From Palsa-295 sp963781105 (lineage in GTDB: Bacteria; Acidobacteriota; Terriglobia; Acidiferrales; UBA7541): a DNA stretch of 64,000 bases. Under the pieces are notes generated by a model. That model saw only the letters and a list, made by a program, of their open reading frames with translations, was not told the origin of the DNA and made no database searches. Each line of letters opens with the position of its first letter. Position 1 is the first letter of the stretch. This document shows, one piece after another, positions 45,361-54,381 of the stretch. The DNA is taken from positions 124,001 to 188,000 of the forward strand of contig CAWAED010000009.1 in assembly GCA_963781105.1 (NCBI GenBank). Direction: 5' to 3'. Position numbers and translations under genes: made by a program.

Positions 45361-46229
45361 CGGGACTTACCCGTCGATAGGTAGCCTGAAAGGTGTCCAC
45401 AAGGTGAGTCATGGCGAAGATGCTGATATATAGTTCTGAATATGGCATTATTTCTGAAGTACGAAATGCTAAAGGCAAGAGGACTCGACCGTACTCTTCC
45501 CCAGACCCCTTCTCCTGCTACAAGATGCAACGAAAGCTGAATGAAAGGCTGCAAGGTGGGCCCAATTTTTTGTCTCATTCCAGGGTTTATGCCAGGTTCA
45601 TGACAGAACTTGAGAACAGAACCCTCCGAACACCTCGCTATGTCGTCATACTTGAAGCACACAGAGGCTAGACGAATCAGCTACATAGCATTTCTAGAGT
45701 TAACCGTTGGTTGTTTGGTTGAAACGTTTTCACTCTTGGCGACACTACATTCAAGCAAGGTCAGACCGAAGCCGTTCCGCTCCTGTTCACCGTTCATCAA
45801 GCCATGCGGCTGCGTCCGAACAAGTCAATGAAATGGACAGGACAACCAAACCGATTCCAGTTCGAAGCCCTTGTGTGAATATCGCAAGTCGCGACAGGCT
45901 GCGTCGGGTAGGCCATTTTCGCCGCCGAGAAGATGCCAGAAAGCCCGGCGCAGGCAAGTATTATGGAGCAGCTTGGCGCGCTAGAGACGGAGTATAGCAA
46001 TCGCGTCCAAGGTAGGCGCGGAACTCATCCCGAAATCCGAGGATAGCGAGGCTTTGTCGGACAAAATTCAGCCAGGGGAAGGTCGCCTGGATTGTCCACA
46101 AACGGCCTTTTTGTTTGAAAACAGACAGGGTTCCCGTTGGGAGTGGAGTGGCGAACGACATGAGGGCTCCGGCATCCAGCCGCAAATTCAAAGGGCCTCC
46201 CGTCTATCACTTCTGAAAGTGTTAACCAA
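45361..46229. other. gene-free decayed stretch
   Basis: About 870 bp with only short frames on either strand (for example 45411-45671 plus and 45961-46191 minus) that show no recognisable family. Base composition drops compared with the cassette. It is read here as decayed accessory DNA. Confidence 0.5.
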
Positions 46230-46450
46230 ATGCGTATATAAGTTTCTTCTACTTCAAGGTACATAGGGCCGCCTGCATCCGTGTGCTCCGACAACTCGGG
46301 CATGAAGTGGTTTCGATGGAAGACTATGTGGCGGAGAGTTCCATTCCGATTGACAAGGTAGTTGCGGACGTTCGGGGCTGCGATGTTTAGGTGGTGCTGG
46401 TGGCTTGGCGCTACGGGTTTATTCCAGACGAAACGCGCGCTACGGTGTAA
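46230..46450 (+). pseudogene. DUF4062 N-terminal remnant
   Basis: The ATG at 46230 begins MRI, then a TAA, then VSST: the expected DUF4062 start is MRIxVSST. After a frame change the translation gives HRAACIRVLRQLGHEVVSME, then DYVAESSIPIDKVVADVRGC DV, a TAG near 46388, and VAWRYGFIP, all in the conserved order of DUF4062 (TIR-like fold). Homology then stops. DUF4062 heads are common in NTPase proteins linked to signalling or defence. The gene is dead by at least two stops and one frameshift. Confidence 0.8.
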
Positions 46451-46611
46451 GTGAAAGGCGCGATTGCCGCTGCAAGGCCAAGTAAGACCACGTCCGAGGA
46501 AGGGTCATTCCCAAGCATTGACAGGGGTTCAACCCATTTCCTCGCTCACTCACAGCACGCAGAGGTTTCAGCCCTTGCCGCCAGTGTCCAATGTGCTCGT
46601 GTGCGCGTGAA

Positions 46612-49098
46612 TTATTTGAATGTATTGAGCGCGGGCTGCGCCCAGGAAAAGAGAAAGCTGCCGATTTGGGGAAATTGGGCGGAAAGAAGGCTTCGTAGAG
46701 GAATCGCGACGAAGGAGGTTATGCGCAACCAGAACTCCCAGCCTAGCTCGCCAGGAGTGGTGTTGGTGATGTGGCTGAGGGTAGTGTCGCGACTCATCTG
46801 GCCGATCACGAAGGCGGCAAAGGCTACGATGAGGATGAAGACGAAAATCATCAGGGTCTGGCAGGAGGTTTGCGGCTCGAAGGGGTAGCTATTGAAGGAA
46901 AGAACGAGAAACATAAACATTCCGGCGACAGACATTAGCAGAGTGCGCAACCGCAGAAAAATGGAGGCGATGAAATTGTAGTAGAAGAAACAGACGAATT
47001 CCTCGGCGATTTGCGTGGACTGCGGGAGCGATGTCTTCTGCAGGCGAAATTCCGTTACGGGTTCTGGCGATTCAGGGAGCACCGTGGGAGCCGGCGTTTC
47101 CCCAGCCCATCGCGGCGAAAGGAATAGCAGGACTTTCGCGCAGGCCGTGGCGAGTTCCGACTGCAACCCATCCAGCTTGGGCAGAATCATCAGGGTGGAG
47201 TTTCGCATGATCGCATCGGACAGTGATTTAAGATAGAGGCACAAGGAGCTGCGGTTTTTATAGTCGTCGGATTTCTTGAGCTGTCTGACGCCGCGGTGGA
47301 CTTTGTTGTGGAGTTCCTTCCACCTGATCCGGAGCGTTCGGAAGGGGTGTTTCCAGCGTTTGAAACACAATTGCAAGCGCTGCCAAAGACTCACGCGGGC
47401 CCTCACCTCTTTGGCATGCCCGAGCGCGGCGACTATTACGACAAGCTCACCGGCAGTCTTCTCCAATTTGCGAATCGCCTCTGACAATGGGTCCGGTTTT
47501 TCCTCTCCTTCTGGCTTCTTAAGAAACTTTTGCAGGCTGCGCAACGCCTCGATCTCTCGGCTCAGCAGAAGATAGAAATCATCGAAGGCGCTTCCACCGA
47601 ACCGCCAGATCGGTTTCCCTCTAAGTTCCTGAAGGCGCAGGAATCCGCGCCGCAAGGGCAGGCGGTCGAGAGCAGCGAGAGGGCGGCGCAATTCGAGCCA
47701 AACGACGGCGAGCCGGAACAAATCGAAAAGCAAGACCAGCAGCACCGCGGTGAAAGCCAGCGCGTAGATTCGATCGTAAGCTTGGCCTTCGAGGCTGCGA
47801 ACGGGGTGGGAGCGGTCGATGATGAAAAGCGAGAGAAGAACCCCGAGAGTCGGCAGCCAGGTCACGCGACGGTCCACGCTGCCAGGGTGAGCGACCCGCA
47901 GCAGGTCCTGATTCCTCTCAAGGGTGAGCGAACTGAAACGCGTCGGACGGGCAGCCGGTTGATCGGCGGCGCCAATCTGTTCCGCAAAATCCTTTGCGCT
48001 GGGAAGGCGGGGACCACGCTTATCGGTGAGGACCAGACCGGCCAATGTGTACCAAGCCCACCACACGCCCGCGAGCCCCAGAATCAGGAAAGAGACCACG
48101 GGCGAAACGCCCGATGTGAAGTGAACATAACGGTAAAACGAGAGGTTTTGGAAACTCGACGGGCCCAGTCGCGACACGTAGTAGCTGATGCACCATTGGA
48201 CGGCCACCGATAGAAGGGAGAGAGCGGCGAGCCAAGACGATCCCCGCTTGAGAAAATCCAGGAACGACACAATCGCCAGGGCGATGACGATTAACCACAA
48301 AGCGTAGTGCAGCGGCCGATCCGTGAGTTTAAACGACCCGTAGCGCCAAGGGGCGAGCAACAGAAAGGCAATCGCGTAAAACATGAGGTCGGCGATGAAC
48401 AAGGCATAGTTGCAATAGGAGTCGTCCACGGGCGCGAAATTGGCAGCCATTTTCGACTGGGCGAGGATGGAACCACTACGACGAAGAAACCAATAGAGAA
48501 TGACCACAGCTAAAAACAAGACGCACAGCATTTTCCAGTCGTGGGGAGCGACGCCCGGAAGGGCTATGCAGCCAAACCGCGAGCAAGGGTTGTTGACAGC
48601 ATGAATTTGGCTAGGCACGTCTTGAGTGGACTGCGAACGTCGGGAGTCGTCGAATAAATCAACGGGCCAATAACCGTTGTTGCCGATCACGTTGAGCCAG
48701 AGGGGAGGTGCAAGCTCCTTATACGCGGCGGAATTGTCGCCCCCTTCCGTGGGCCAGCCATATTCGGCGTAGCCGGCCGCTGGTAAGTCCTCGCAGCGGC
48801 GAACCGGCCGGTCGCAACTGCGAAGCGGAGGCGGTTCACTTAACAGGGCAACCATTGCATTGAACTCGCCGGCGGAAGGACTCCACGGGAACACCAGATC
48901 CGAATGAGCAGCACCCGAATTGGCTTTGTACCGCGGCACCTGATCATCGATGCCGGGGAGCAGGGGGTAAGTCGTGAGTGCAAGAATTCCCTGGAACCTG
49001 GGTTCGTCAACTTCGCGGGATAACAGAGAATCCTCTCCGATCGTGACGATGCGGCCCTCGGGATAAGCGCGGCGCAGATAGTGGCTCAGGAATAGCAT
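46612..49098 (-). CDS. large multi-pass membrane protein, apparently 5'-truncated
   Basis: The first ATG gives 828 residues. The same frame continues upstream only to a TAG near 49150, reading PGVSIHSVFVVLQATNPLDM before the ATG. The protein starts in the middle of a soluble alpha/beta-looking domain (LRRAYPEGRIVTIGEDSLLS; FQGILALTTYPLLPGIDD). Six to seven helices follow (MLCVLFLAVVILYWFL; LFIADLMFYAIAFLLLAP; VVSFLILGLAGVWWAWYTLA), then a basic cytoplasmic stretch of about 250 residues and two more helices near the end (SVAGMFMFLVLSFNSY; LMIFVFILIVAFAAFVIGQM). I do not recognise the family. The lost 5' end and meeting with another fragment at about 49135 suggest a non-functional remnant. Confidence 0.6.
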   Translation of the reverse strand: MLFLSHYLRRAYPEGRIVTIGEDSLLSREVDEPRFQGILALTTYPLLPGIDDQVPRYKANSGAAHSDLVFPWSPSAGEFNAMVALLSEPPPLRSCDRPVRRCEDLPAAGYAEYGWPTEGGDNSAAYKELAPPLWLNVIGNNGYWPVDLFDDSRRSQSTQDVPSQIHAVNNPCSRFGCIALPGVAPHDWKMLCVLFLAVVILYWFLRRSGSILAQSKMAANFAPVDDSYCNYALFIADLMFYAIAFLLLAPWRYGSFKLTDRPLHYALWLIVIALAIVSFLDFLKRGSSWLAALSLLSVAVQWCISYYVSRLGPSSFQNLSFYRYVHFTSGVSPVVSFLILGLAGVWWAWYTLAGLVLTDKRGPRLPSAKDFAEQIGAADQPAARPTRFSSLTLERNQDLLRVAHPGSVDRRVTWLPTLGVLLSLFIIDRSHPVRSLEGQAYDRIYALAFTAVLLVLLFDLFRLAVVWLELRRPLAALDRLPLRRGFLRLQELRGKPIWRFGGSAFDDFYLLLSREIEALRSLQKFLKKPEGEEKPDPLSEAIRKLEKTAGELVVIVAALGHAKEVRARVSLWQRLQLCFKRWKHPFRTLRIRWKELHNKVHRGVRQLKKSDDYKNRSSLCLYLKSLSDAIMRNSTLMILPKLDGLQSELATACAKVLLFLSPRWAGETPAPTVLPESPEPVTEFRLQKTSLPQSTQIAEEFVCFFYYNFIASIFLRLRTLLMSVAGMFMFLVLSFNSYPFEPQTSCQTLMIFVFILIVAFAAFVIGQMSRDTTLSHITNTTPGELGWEFWLRITSFVAIPLRSLLSAQFPQIGSFLFSWAQPALNTFK

Positions 49099-49137
49099 GT
49101 CCAGCGGATTCGTGGCCTGCAGGACAACAAAGACGGA

Positions 49138-49533
49138 GTGGATACTAACGCCCGGCTATTTGTGCCAGGACAACTGTATCGCCGCAGAACCCTGCATGAG
49201 CAATTCGGAGGTCAACGACAGGGAGGAATCAGCACTCCGGCAAAAGCCTCTTTCGTAATGCTCATCACAGGTGATTCTGGCAAGCAGCACGGTTACACCG
49301 ACGAGTGGACGGACGATGGACTTTTTGCGTACACCGGCGAAGGGCAACGCGGAGATATGACCCTGACAACAGGCAATCGAGCGATTCGTGCCGGGTCGGC
49401 CTTCCAGACGACGGTGAAAATTTTGCAACAACGTAAGTGCGATACCAAGGGAGGGCACAATGATGCCCACAAATATTCAAAATGCGAATGCAGCTACGAG
49501 CGCATTGCCAGGAGTAGTATGCGACGGCTCTGA
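49138..49533 (+). pseudogene. fragment of a ScoMcrA-like (SRA/HNH-type) restriction endonuclease
   Basis: From a GTG at 49138 the frame gives FVPGQLYRRRTLHEQFGGQR, QGGISTPAKASFVMLITGDS, GKQHGYTDEWTDDGLFAYTG and EGQRGDMTLTTGNRAIR. This is the N-terminal head found in ScoMcrA-like enzymes that cut modified DNA. After NRAIR the match ends abruptly (AGSAFQTTVKILQQRKCDTK), and no HNH domain follows. It begins within 40 bp of the divergent truncated membrane protein gene, so a recombination join probably lies between them. Confidence 0.65.
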
Positions 49534-49747
49534 AGAACCCAGCGCCCCGAGCGGCGTCCGTCCCCCGAAGGAGTCGCAACGAAGTGCATCTCGCGATTGG
49601 TTTGGGAGAATGTCCCGATCAGTTTAGGACTTTCGCGGACCGCCGCCGGAGAGAGAGCAAGCACGTTTAGCGAATTCCAGCTAATTGGGGCCAAATGTTT
49701 AACTCTTGGCAACAATACTGGGAACGGAGAGAAATTCCTAGACTGGC

Positions 49748-49838
49748 TGGCGGAGGGGGTGGGATTCGAACCCACGAGGCCCTTTTGAGGCCCAACGGTT
49801 TTCAAGACCGTCGGTTTCAACCACTCACCCACCCCTCC
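49748..49838 (-). tRNA. tRNA-Ser (UGA)
   Basis: Read on the minus strand the 91 bases form a class II tRNA. The acceptor stem is GGAGGGG with CCCCTCC, the anticodon loop CTTGAAA carries TGA (serine), there is a long variable arm, and the T-loop is GTTCGAATC. The discriminator G is followed by an encoded CCA (TGG at 49748-49750). The 5' end faces the integrase gene 54 bp away. Confidence 0.95.
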
Positions 49839-49859
49839 ACAAGGGTTTCCTGCGTTTTC

Positions 49860-49913
49860 GTTGCACATTCTGTTGCACATTTTGACGTTCTGTGCAACGA
49901 TTGAGCGTGCAAC
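49860..49913. promoter_or_regulatory. cluster of GTTGCAC/GTGCAAC sites at the integrase start
   Basis: GTTGCACATT occurs at 49860-49869 and 49872-49881. The inverse GTGCAAC occurs at 49892-49898 and 49907-49913, the last two inside the first codons of the integrase (GTGCAACGA twice). Such short direct and inverted sites near int and a tRNA fit arm-type recombinase binding sites or an autoregulatory operator. This is inference from position. Confidence 0.45.
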
Positions 49914-50980
49914 GAGGCTACATCTACCTAGCAAACGGCGCATGGCACGTCCGTTACCGCGTTGCCGGCAAACAGAAGTCCGAACGATTGGCGCCATTTT
50001 GCGATCAATACCGCACGATGAAGAGCGCGCGTACTCTCGCTGAAACAATTCTACATCCTATCAATCAAGGCCGGCAACCAACGGGTGCGCAGACTGTGCA
50101 AGAATTCGTTGATCGAACGTACCTTCCGTACGCCTTAGCTCATAAACGACCCTCAACGTATCGCGGCTACGTGAACCTATACAACGCGCAAATTGCGTCT
50201 CGTGTAACCGGAATGAAAATCGCTTCCTTTCGAACCGTTGATGCGCAAAGACTCCTCGACAGGATCGCTAGTGAAACGAATCTCTCGCATAACAGCCACA
50301 TTCACATTAAAGCTCTGTTGAGCGGGATATTTGCCTACGCCAAACGCACAGGGGTCATCGACGTTAATCCGATCGTCGGAACCGAAATACCCAAAGGCCA
50401 CTCGGAAGGATCAACGCACGCTTACAGTCTGAACGAGATCAAGTTGATAACGAAAAAACTCCAAGGCACCTCCCGCACCGCCGTGACAGTCGCTGCATGG
50501 ACCGGGCTTTCGTTGGCAGAATTAAGGGGTTTGCGATGGACCGACGTGGAGGCCGGCCAGCTTACTGTTCGCCGAACCTATTGGCACCAACATGAGAACC
50601 CGCCAAAGACGAAGGCGCGAGGCGAAACTGCGATTCCCCTGTTGCCGACAGTAATTAAGGCACTGAAAGAGCACCGCAAAAGGACTCCCGGCACCACGTT
50701 TGTTTTCGAGGGTCCGCGTCAGACGCCAATCGATCTTGCTACGCTGGGAAGCAAAGCCATCAAGACTGCGCTGAAAGGCAGTGACGTTGAGTGGTATGGC
50801 TGGCACGCTCTGCGCCGAGGCTTCGCTACAAATCTCCACGAGGCTGGCGTTCAAGACAAGATCATTCAATCGCTACTGCGTCATTCAAGCCTCGCGGTAA
50901 CGATGGCCCACTACGTGAAGCCACTCCCCCAAGCGAACGTGGCCGCAATGCGCCGCTTGGACGCTTCACGAAGTAAGTAA
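49892..50980 (+). CDS. tyrosine recombinase (phage/island integrase)
   Basis: A 362-residue integrase starting at a GTG (49892; GTG 49907 is another choice). The N-terminal part is an arm-binding-like region (GYIYLANGAWHVRYRVAGKQ), residues 66-150 are the SAM-like core-binding domain (TVQEFVDRTYLPYALAHKRP), and the catalytic domain is complete: Arg212 in AELRGLRW, Lys241 in KTKARGE, His305 and Arg308 in WHALRRGF, His331 in LLRHSSL and Tyr341 in AHYVKP. It probably inserted the region to its right (50-64 kb) beside tRNA-Ser. A target at the tRNA 5' side would be less usual than at the 3' end. Confidence 0.93.
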   Translation: MQRLSVQRGYIYLANGAWHVRYRVAGKQKSERLAPFCDQYRTMKSARTLAETILHPINQGRQPTGAQTVQEFVDRTYLPYALAHKRPSTYRGYVNLYNAQIASRVTGMKIASFRTVDAQRLLDRIASETNLSHNSHIHIKALLSGIFAYAKRTGVIDVNPIVGTEIPKGHSEGSTHAYSLNEIKLITKKLQGTSRTAVTVAAWTGLSLAELRGLRWTDVEAGQLTVRRTYWHQHENPPKTKARGETAIPLLPTVIKALKEHRKRTPGTTFVFEGPRQTPIDLATLGSKAIKTALKGSDVEWYGWHALRRGFATNLHEAGVQDKIIQSLLRHSSLAVTMAHYVKPLPQANVAAMRRLDASRSK

Positions 50981-51033
50981 AATGACCGCGGAACTCAAGC
51001 CGATGGCAACGAACTTGCAGGATTAACAAGACC

Positions 51034-51471
51034 ATGAACCGTAGCGGCATTGTTTCAATTGCAGCGATCGCCGTGGTGCTGTGTTGCCTGAATGTCACGG
51101 GCAAGCACGTGACGAGCGTGAACAAGGAACGCGAACTTTGGGCCGAAAGCTTGTCCAACGAACACGCAGGGATATTCTTTAGTTCGAGTGGCTCGGGATC
51201 GCGCACGCTAAACATAAGCCTCATGCCGGATCGCCGCGACCCCGGCGACTGCGATTCGGTTATGGCGACATTACTCGTCCGTCAGGATTTCTTATTCGAC
51301 GCTTACGACCGCGGATTTAGATTTGTGTCGTGCAACGTCACGGCCGCCGATGGAAAAGTAACCACGCTGAAGGATAAAATTGTTCCACCGCAACCCAACG
51401 CCCCCGCGTCACCGGCGCCACAGCCCGACCCTGCAAGACACGACAAGACGCCTTCGGAGGCGACCGCATGA
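51034..51471 (+). CDS. small exported protein of unknown function
   Basis: A 145-residue product with a hydrophobic N-terminus (SGIVSIAAIAVVLCCLNVTG) that may be a signal or anchor. The middle has DYRD-like acidic and Ser/Gly-rich sequence and two Cys in DPGDCDSVMATL and RFVSCNVTA. The end is Pro-rich (PPQPNAPASPAPQPDPARHD). I do not recognise a family. It overlaps the next gene by ATGA (51468-51471), so the two are cotranslated. Confidence 0.6.
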   Translation: MNRSGIVSIAAIAVVLCCLNVTGKHVTSVNKERELWAESLSNEHAGIFFSSSGSGSRTLNISLMPDRRDPGDCDSVMATLLVRQDFLFDAYDRGFRFVSCNVTAADGKVTTLKDKIVPPQPNAPASPAPQPDPARHDKTPSEATA

Positions 51472-52058
51472 CCTACCGCCTGCCGCGTTTCCAAGATACC
51501 TACCTTGTTTTATCCGGCGGCGAAGTCCACTTGTACGAAGAACGGAATGGACTTGATTTCTGCATTCACACGCAAAAGGAAACTACATGGACTCATCGGC
51601 AAATCTGGCAAAGGCATCGCGCGCTCGTTCTGCGATTTCGCAGGCTTCAACTCGCCTGGAAATTGGGCGGAAAACACATTCCGATGTTCCGCAGAATGAT
51701 CCTGTGCGCGATGGAATCCGGAAGATATCCTGGAATTGGTGGCGTATCTCGCAATCGCAGTATCACTATCGCGACGCGGGCGAGATTGATTTGGGGAAAT
51801 TATAACTCGTACGACGACGCCGCACATCGCGCAAGTCTTCGTCTACAAGACGAGGTGGTCCGGCGTCTACAAGCCGAGGGCGTTTCAGCGAAAATCGAGT
51901 CTCCGGGCTACATTTGGCTGCCGACGCATAAGAAGTCTTTCGTCCATTGGCACCGGGAATCCTTGTGGCGAGACGAGAAGGGCGCTCCGCTCGGTGAGAC
52001 GAACCATTTGAACGCCGCAGAAGTTGCTGATGCGATTTCGAAAATCCTCGCGAAATAG
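51468..52058 (+). CDS. hypothetical protein, 196 aa
   Basis: The product starts MTYRLPRFQDTYLVLSGGEV. It is Arg- and Trp-rich (TTWTHRQIWQRHRALVLRFR; GYIWLPTHKKSFVHWHRESL) and ends with a helix (AAEVADAISKILAK). No membrane helix or known domain is seen. It is coupled to the small exported protein before it. No function can be given. Confidence 0.6.
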   Translation: MTYRLPRFQDTYLVLSGGEVHLYEERNGLDFCIHTQKETTWTHRQIWQRHRALVLRFRRLQLAWKLGGKHIPMFRRMILCAMESGRYPGIGGVSRNRSITIATRARLIWGNYNSYDDAAHRASLRLQDEVVRRLQAEGVSAKIESPGYIWLPTHKKSFVHWHRESLWRDEKGAPLGETNHLNAAEVADAISKILAK

Positions 52059-52110
52059 CGGTAATCAAGCCGCTGCCACGGTGCTATTATCACCGCAGCG
52101 GAGATTTGCA

Positions 52111-52377
52111 ATGCCTAGCGCGTACTGGCATCACGACGATTTTTTGTTTGAAAAGCAATTCCCCACCATTGAGCCAAAGGAATCTCCCGTAACGGCTGGC
52201 GACGAATTGCTTGCACGTTTCCGGCGAAAGATCCGTATGCAAAGTCAGTTCACACCGCGCCCTGTGCCTCAACCGCAGTCTGCCGGTGTTTTTAGTAAAT
52301 CTTATTACCCTGAAATTGGCCGCACGTTTCACCCGAATCCGAAACACTATCTGGCGAAGCATCCGCTCCAGCCTTAA
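52111..52377 (+). CDS. hypothetical protein, 88 aa
   Basis: From the ATG at 52111 (GGAG eight bases before) the product is MPSAYWHHDDFLFEKQFPTI to KHYLAKHPLQP. It is rich in Pro, His and aromatic residues, with no hydrophobic segment and no recognisable domain. An in-frame ATG at 52024 lies inside the end of the preceding gene and is not preferred. Confidence 0.5.
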   Translation: MPSAYWHHDDFLFEKQFPTIEPKESPVTAGDELLARFRRKIRMQSQFTPRPVPQPQSAGVFSKSYYPEIGRTFHPNPKHYLAKHPLQP

Positions 52378-52832
52378 CGAGGCTACAGCGTGTACGTGCG
52401 AACGCGGCACCTGTTGAGAATCGCTCGATTGCCATCCCGCCCTACCATGTATCACTAATCGTGTCGTCACCGACCTTGCCAAGTAGTCCGACACCCAAGA
52501 CCCCGGCAAGCGGCAAGACAATTCTGAAGAGGTACACGCTTAACTCTTCTCCCCTACCCGCTTCACGGTATGGCGCTCACAGGTTGGCCATATTACTGAT
52601 AGTTATGAACTTTCTTCCGCAGCGGCAGTCGATTGGTTTTAGCGACAAGAGTGTCCGCCTGCAAAGTTGCAATCATCGCTCGGAACTGCAACGCGAGTCT
52701 CCGTGCTGAAGATGAGAACTCGTTGGAAGCAGCGCAGGTTGAGAGGAATGATGGGAATCCGGAGGGGGAAGCTCAATTTTGAGTTTTGTCTTCGATTTCC
52801 CGTTCGATACTCATAACGAAATGGAGGGAACG
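52378..52832. other. gene-free stretch before the ytxH-like gene
   Basis: About 450 bp with no convincing gene. Several short frames overlap on both strands without known domains. The last 60 bp carry the ribosome site of the next gene. Confidence 0.5.
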
Positions 52833-53111
52833 ATGAGGGGAAGAAACAGTTGGGCGGAAACGGCTTCCGCATTCGCAATAGGACTCGGTGTGGGCGCAGC
52901 TGTGGGGATTCTCTTTGCTCCGCGGCCGGGGAGTGATACGCGCGATCTTGTCGTGGAGAGCGCCAAAGACTGCTTGGACGGGGCAATCGCGGCCGGAGAA
53001 ACGGTGAAGGAGCGCGTGCAAGATAGTGTTGACCAGGTACAGAGTCGAGTGAAGAAGGCGACCGAGGTTGGTGAACGAGCCTATCGTGAGGCAAAGAACT
53101 CGATGTCGTAA
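52833..53111 (+). CDS. YtxH-domain general stress-type protein
   Basis: From the ATG at 52833 (GGAGG five bases before) the product is 92 residues. One membrane helix near the start, AFAIGLGVGAAVGILFAPRP, is followed by GSDTRDLVVESAKDC and a long amphipathic helix (AGETVKERVQDSVDQVQSRV). This is the YtxH pattern (Gly-rich helix ending in LFAP-x-x-G). Relatives are stress-induced envelope proteins of unknown mechanism. Confidence 0.85.
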   Translation: MRGRNSWAETASAFAIGLGVGAAVGILFAPRPGSDTRDLVVESAKDCLDGAIAAGETVKERVQDSVDQVQSRVKKATEVGERAYREAKNSMS

Positions 53112-53212
53112 CAATTTGAGTCGCGGTAAGCGTCGTAGAAATCATCGAGAACCAGGCTTAAGGATTTTGTCTAGTCGCCCAAGGCAGACGGCGTGACCTT
53201 CAGGAGAAAACA

Positions 53213-53476
53213 ATGAAAATCAATGGACGTACGTCCGCAAAGAATGAAGACCTCCTCGTAACCGTGGCTCGCGCGATCGGGTCAACGCTTGGGTCTGTGG
53301 CAGCGAAAGTAAATCCGTCGCCTCGCAAGTCACGGCGGCGGCCAGCGGGCGGCAAGGGCACCCGCAAGAGAAATTTGGTGTCTAAAGGCCGCCAGCGAAC
53401 CCTTCCCAGAGTTTCGAGGCGGCATGGCCAAGCCGCCGGTGTCAAACGAGGGAATCGGAAAAAATCCGCAAAGTAG
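53213..53476 (+). CDS. small very basic protein
   Basis: An 87-residue product with AGGAG seven bases before the ATG. The N-terminal half is neutral (EDLLVTVARAIGSTLGSVAA). The rest is Lys/Arg/Pro/Gly rich (RKSRRRPAGGKGTRKRNLVS; RQRTLPRVSRRHGQAAGVKR) and could bind nucleic acid, like histone-H1-like tails. No family assigned. Confidence 0.65.
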   Translation: MKINGRTSAKNEDLLVTVARAIGSTLGSVAAKVNPSPRKSRRRPAGGKGTRKRNLVSKGRQRTLPRVSRRHGQAAGVKRGNRKKSAK

Positions 53477-53588
53477 CGTACGTCTGGTCGGGCGCTTCGC
53501 AATTTCTAACGAGTGACGAAGCGGCCGTCTCGACCACAGCGAATATGGGATCAAGACGCCGCGATCTATGTAACTAGGGACAATTCCA

Positions 53589-54068
53589 ATGAGCGACCCG
53601 CTAGCTATTTATCTCCACGATCACCTTGCCGGTGCGGCCCTTGCCATAGATCTCCTGAAATCCATGCAGCGGGACAATGCGGGCGAGCCACTCAGCCACT
53701 TTGCGAAGAGCCTGCTCGCCGACATCGAGGCAGACCGTGACGTGTTGCGGCGCGTAGCAGACCAGGTTGGCTCCGGGTCCAGCGCGTTCAAGGAGGTGGC
53801 CGCCTGGTTGAGCGAGAAGGTAAGCCGGGTCAAGTTGGGAGGGAAGGGTCAAAGCGACTTCGGTACATTTGAAGCGCTCGAATTTCTGCAACTCGGAATT
53901 CACGGGAAATGGGCGTTGTGGCAGGCCCTCGCGGTGGTTGCCGCGACGGACGAAAGGTTGCGGGGAACGGACTTTCTGCGGCTTGCAACACGGGCGGCCA
54001 CGCAAGAGTCACAAGTGGAGCAACAGCGTCTACAAACCGCGCGATTGGTTTTCGAGCCTGCGGCCTAG
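53589..54068 (+). CDS. all-helical protein of unknown function, 159 aa
   Basis: The product MSDPLAIYLHDHLAGAALAI continues with helices rich in Ala, Leu and charged residues (KSLLADIEADRDVLRRVADQ; ALWQALAVVAATDERLRGTD). No metal-binding EExxH is present, so it is not an evident ferritin. Members of this type often sit with catalase/DUF892 genes, as here. Function unknown. Confidence 0.65.
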   Translation: MSDPLAIYLHDHLAGAALAIDLLKSMQRDNAGEPLSHFAKSLLADIEADRDVLRRVADQVGSGSSAFKEVAAWLSEKVSRVKLGGKGQSDFGTFEALEFLQLGIHGKWALWQALAVVAATDERLRGTDFLRLATRAATQESQVEQQRLQTARLVFEPAA

Positions 54069-54119
54069 CTCACCACGGCCGGAAATTCATTTCTCTTTCG
54101 ATATCGCACGGCGGAGGTC

Positions 54120-54314
54120 TCATCCGATGGCAAACGGGCCTTCCAAGTACGGTCCAGGCAGCGATGCCACAAAAACGTGGCCGCACTTCGCGTTTAAGCA
54201 GGTGATGAACTTTTCAAACGTTCCGCCGCGTTCGCCTGGCAACGCGCACCGAACCCGCATCCTCGCATAACAGCGGGGACAAGGCACAGTCTGGTCGTGG
54301 TGAGCTTCTTTCAT
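54120..54314 (-). CDS. putative small zinc-ribbon protein
   Basis: From the ATG at 54314 the product is 64 residues: MKEAHHDQTVPCPRCYARMR then VRCALPGERGGTFEKFITCL and NAKCGHVF. The CPxC and CLNAKC pairs suit a zinc ribbon. The ribosome site is weak (AGGAGG 13 bases before). A longer frame begins at 54371. Confidence 0.45.
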   Translation of the reverse strand: MKEAHHDQTVPCPRCYARMRVRCALPGERGGTFEKFITCLNAKCGHVFVASLPGPYLEGPFAIG

Positions 54315-54381
54315 TCCCGCAGTGTAGCCTCCTGGCGACTTCTGGTAAACGTTTAGGTATGATGCCGGCAAGGTATTAAAG

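Noticed and set aside
45240..45662. Minus-strand 140-codon frame next to the aldo/keto reductase remnant
   Set aside because: Starts in unrecognised sequence and runs into the remnant in the wrong frame; no domain seen.
49860..49913. Inverted-repeat ends of an insertion sequence
   Set aside because: No transposase is present and the short sites lie at the start of an integrase gene; recombinase or operator sites fit better.
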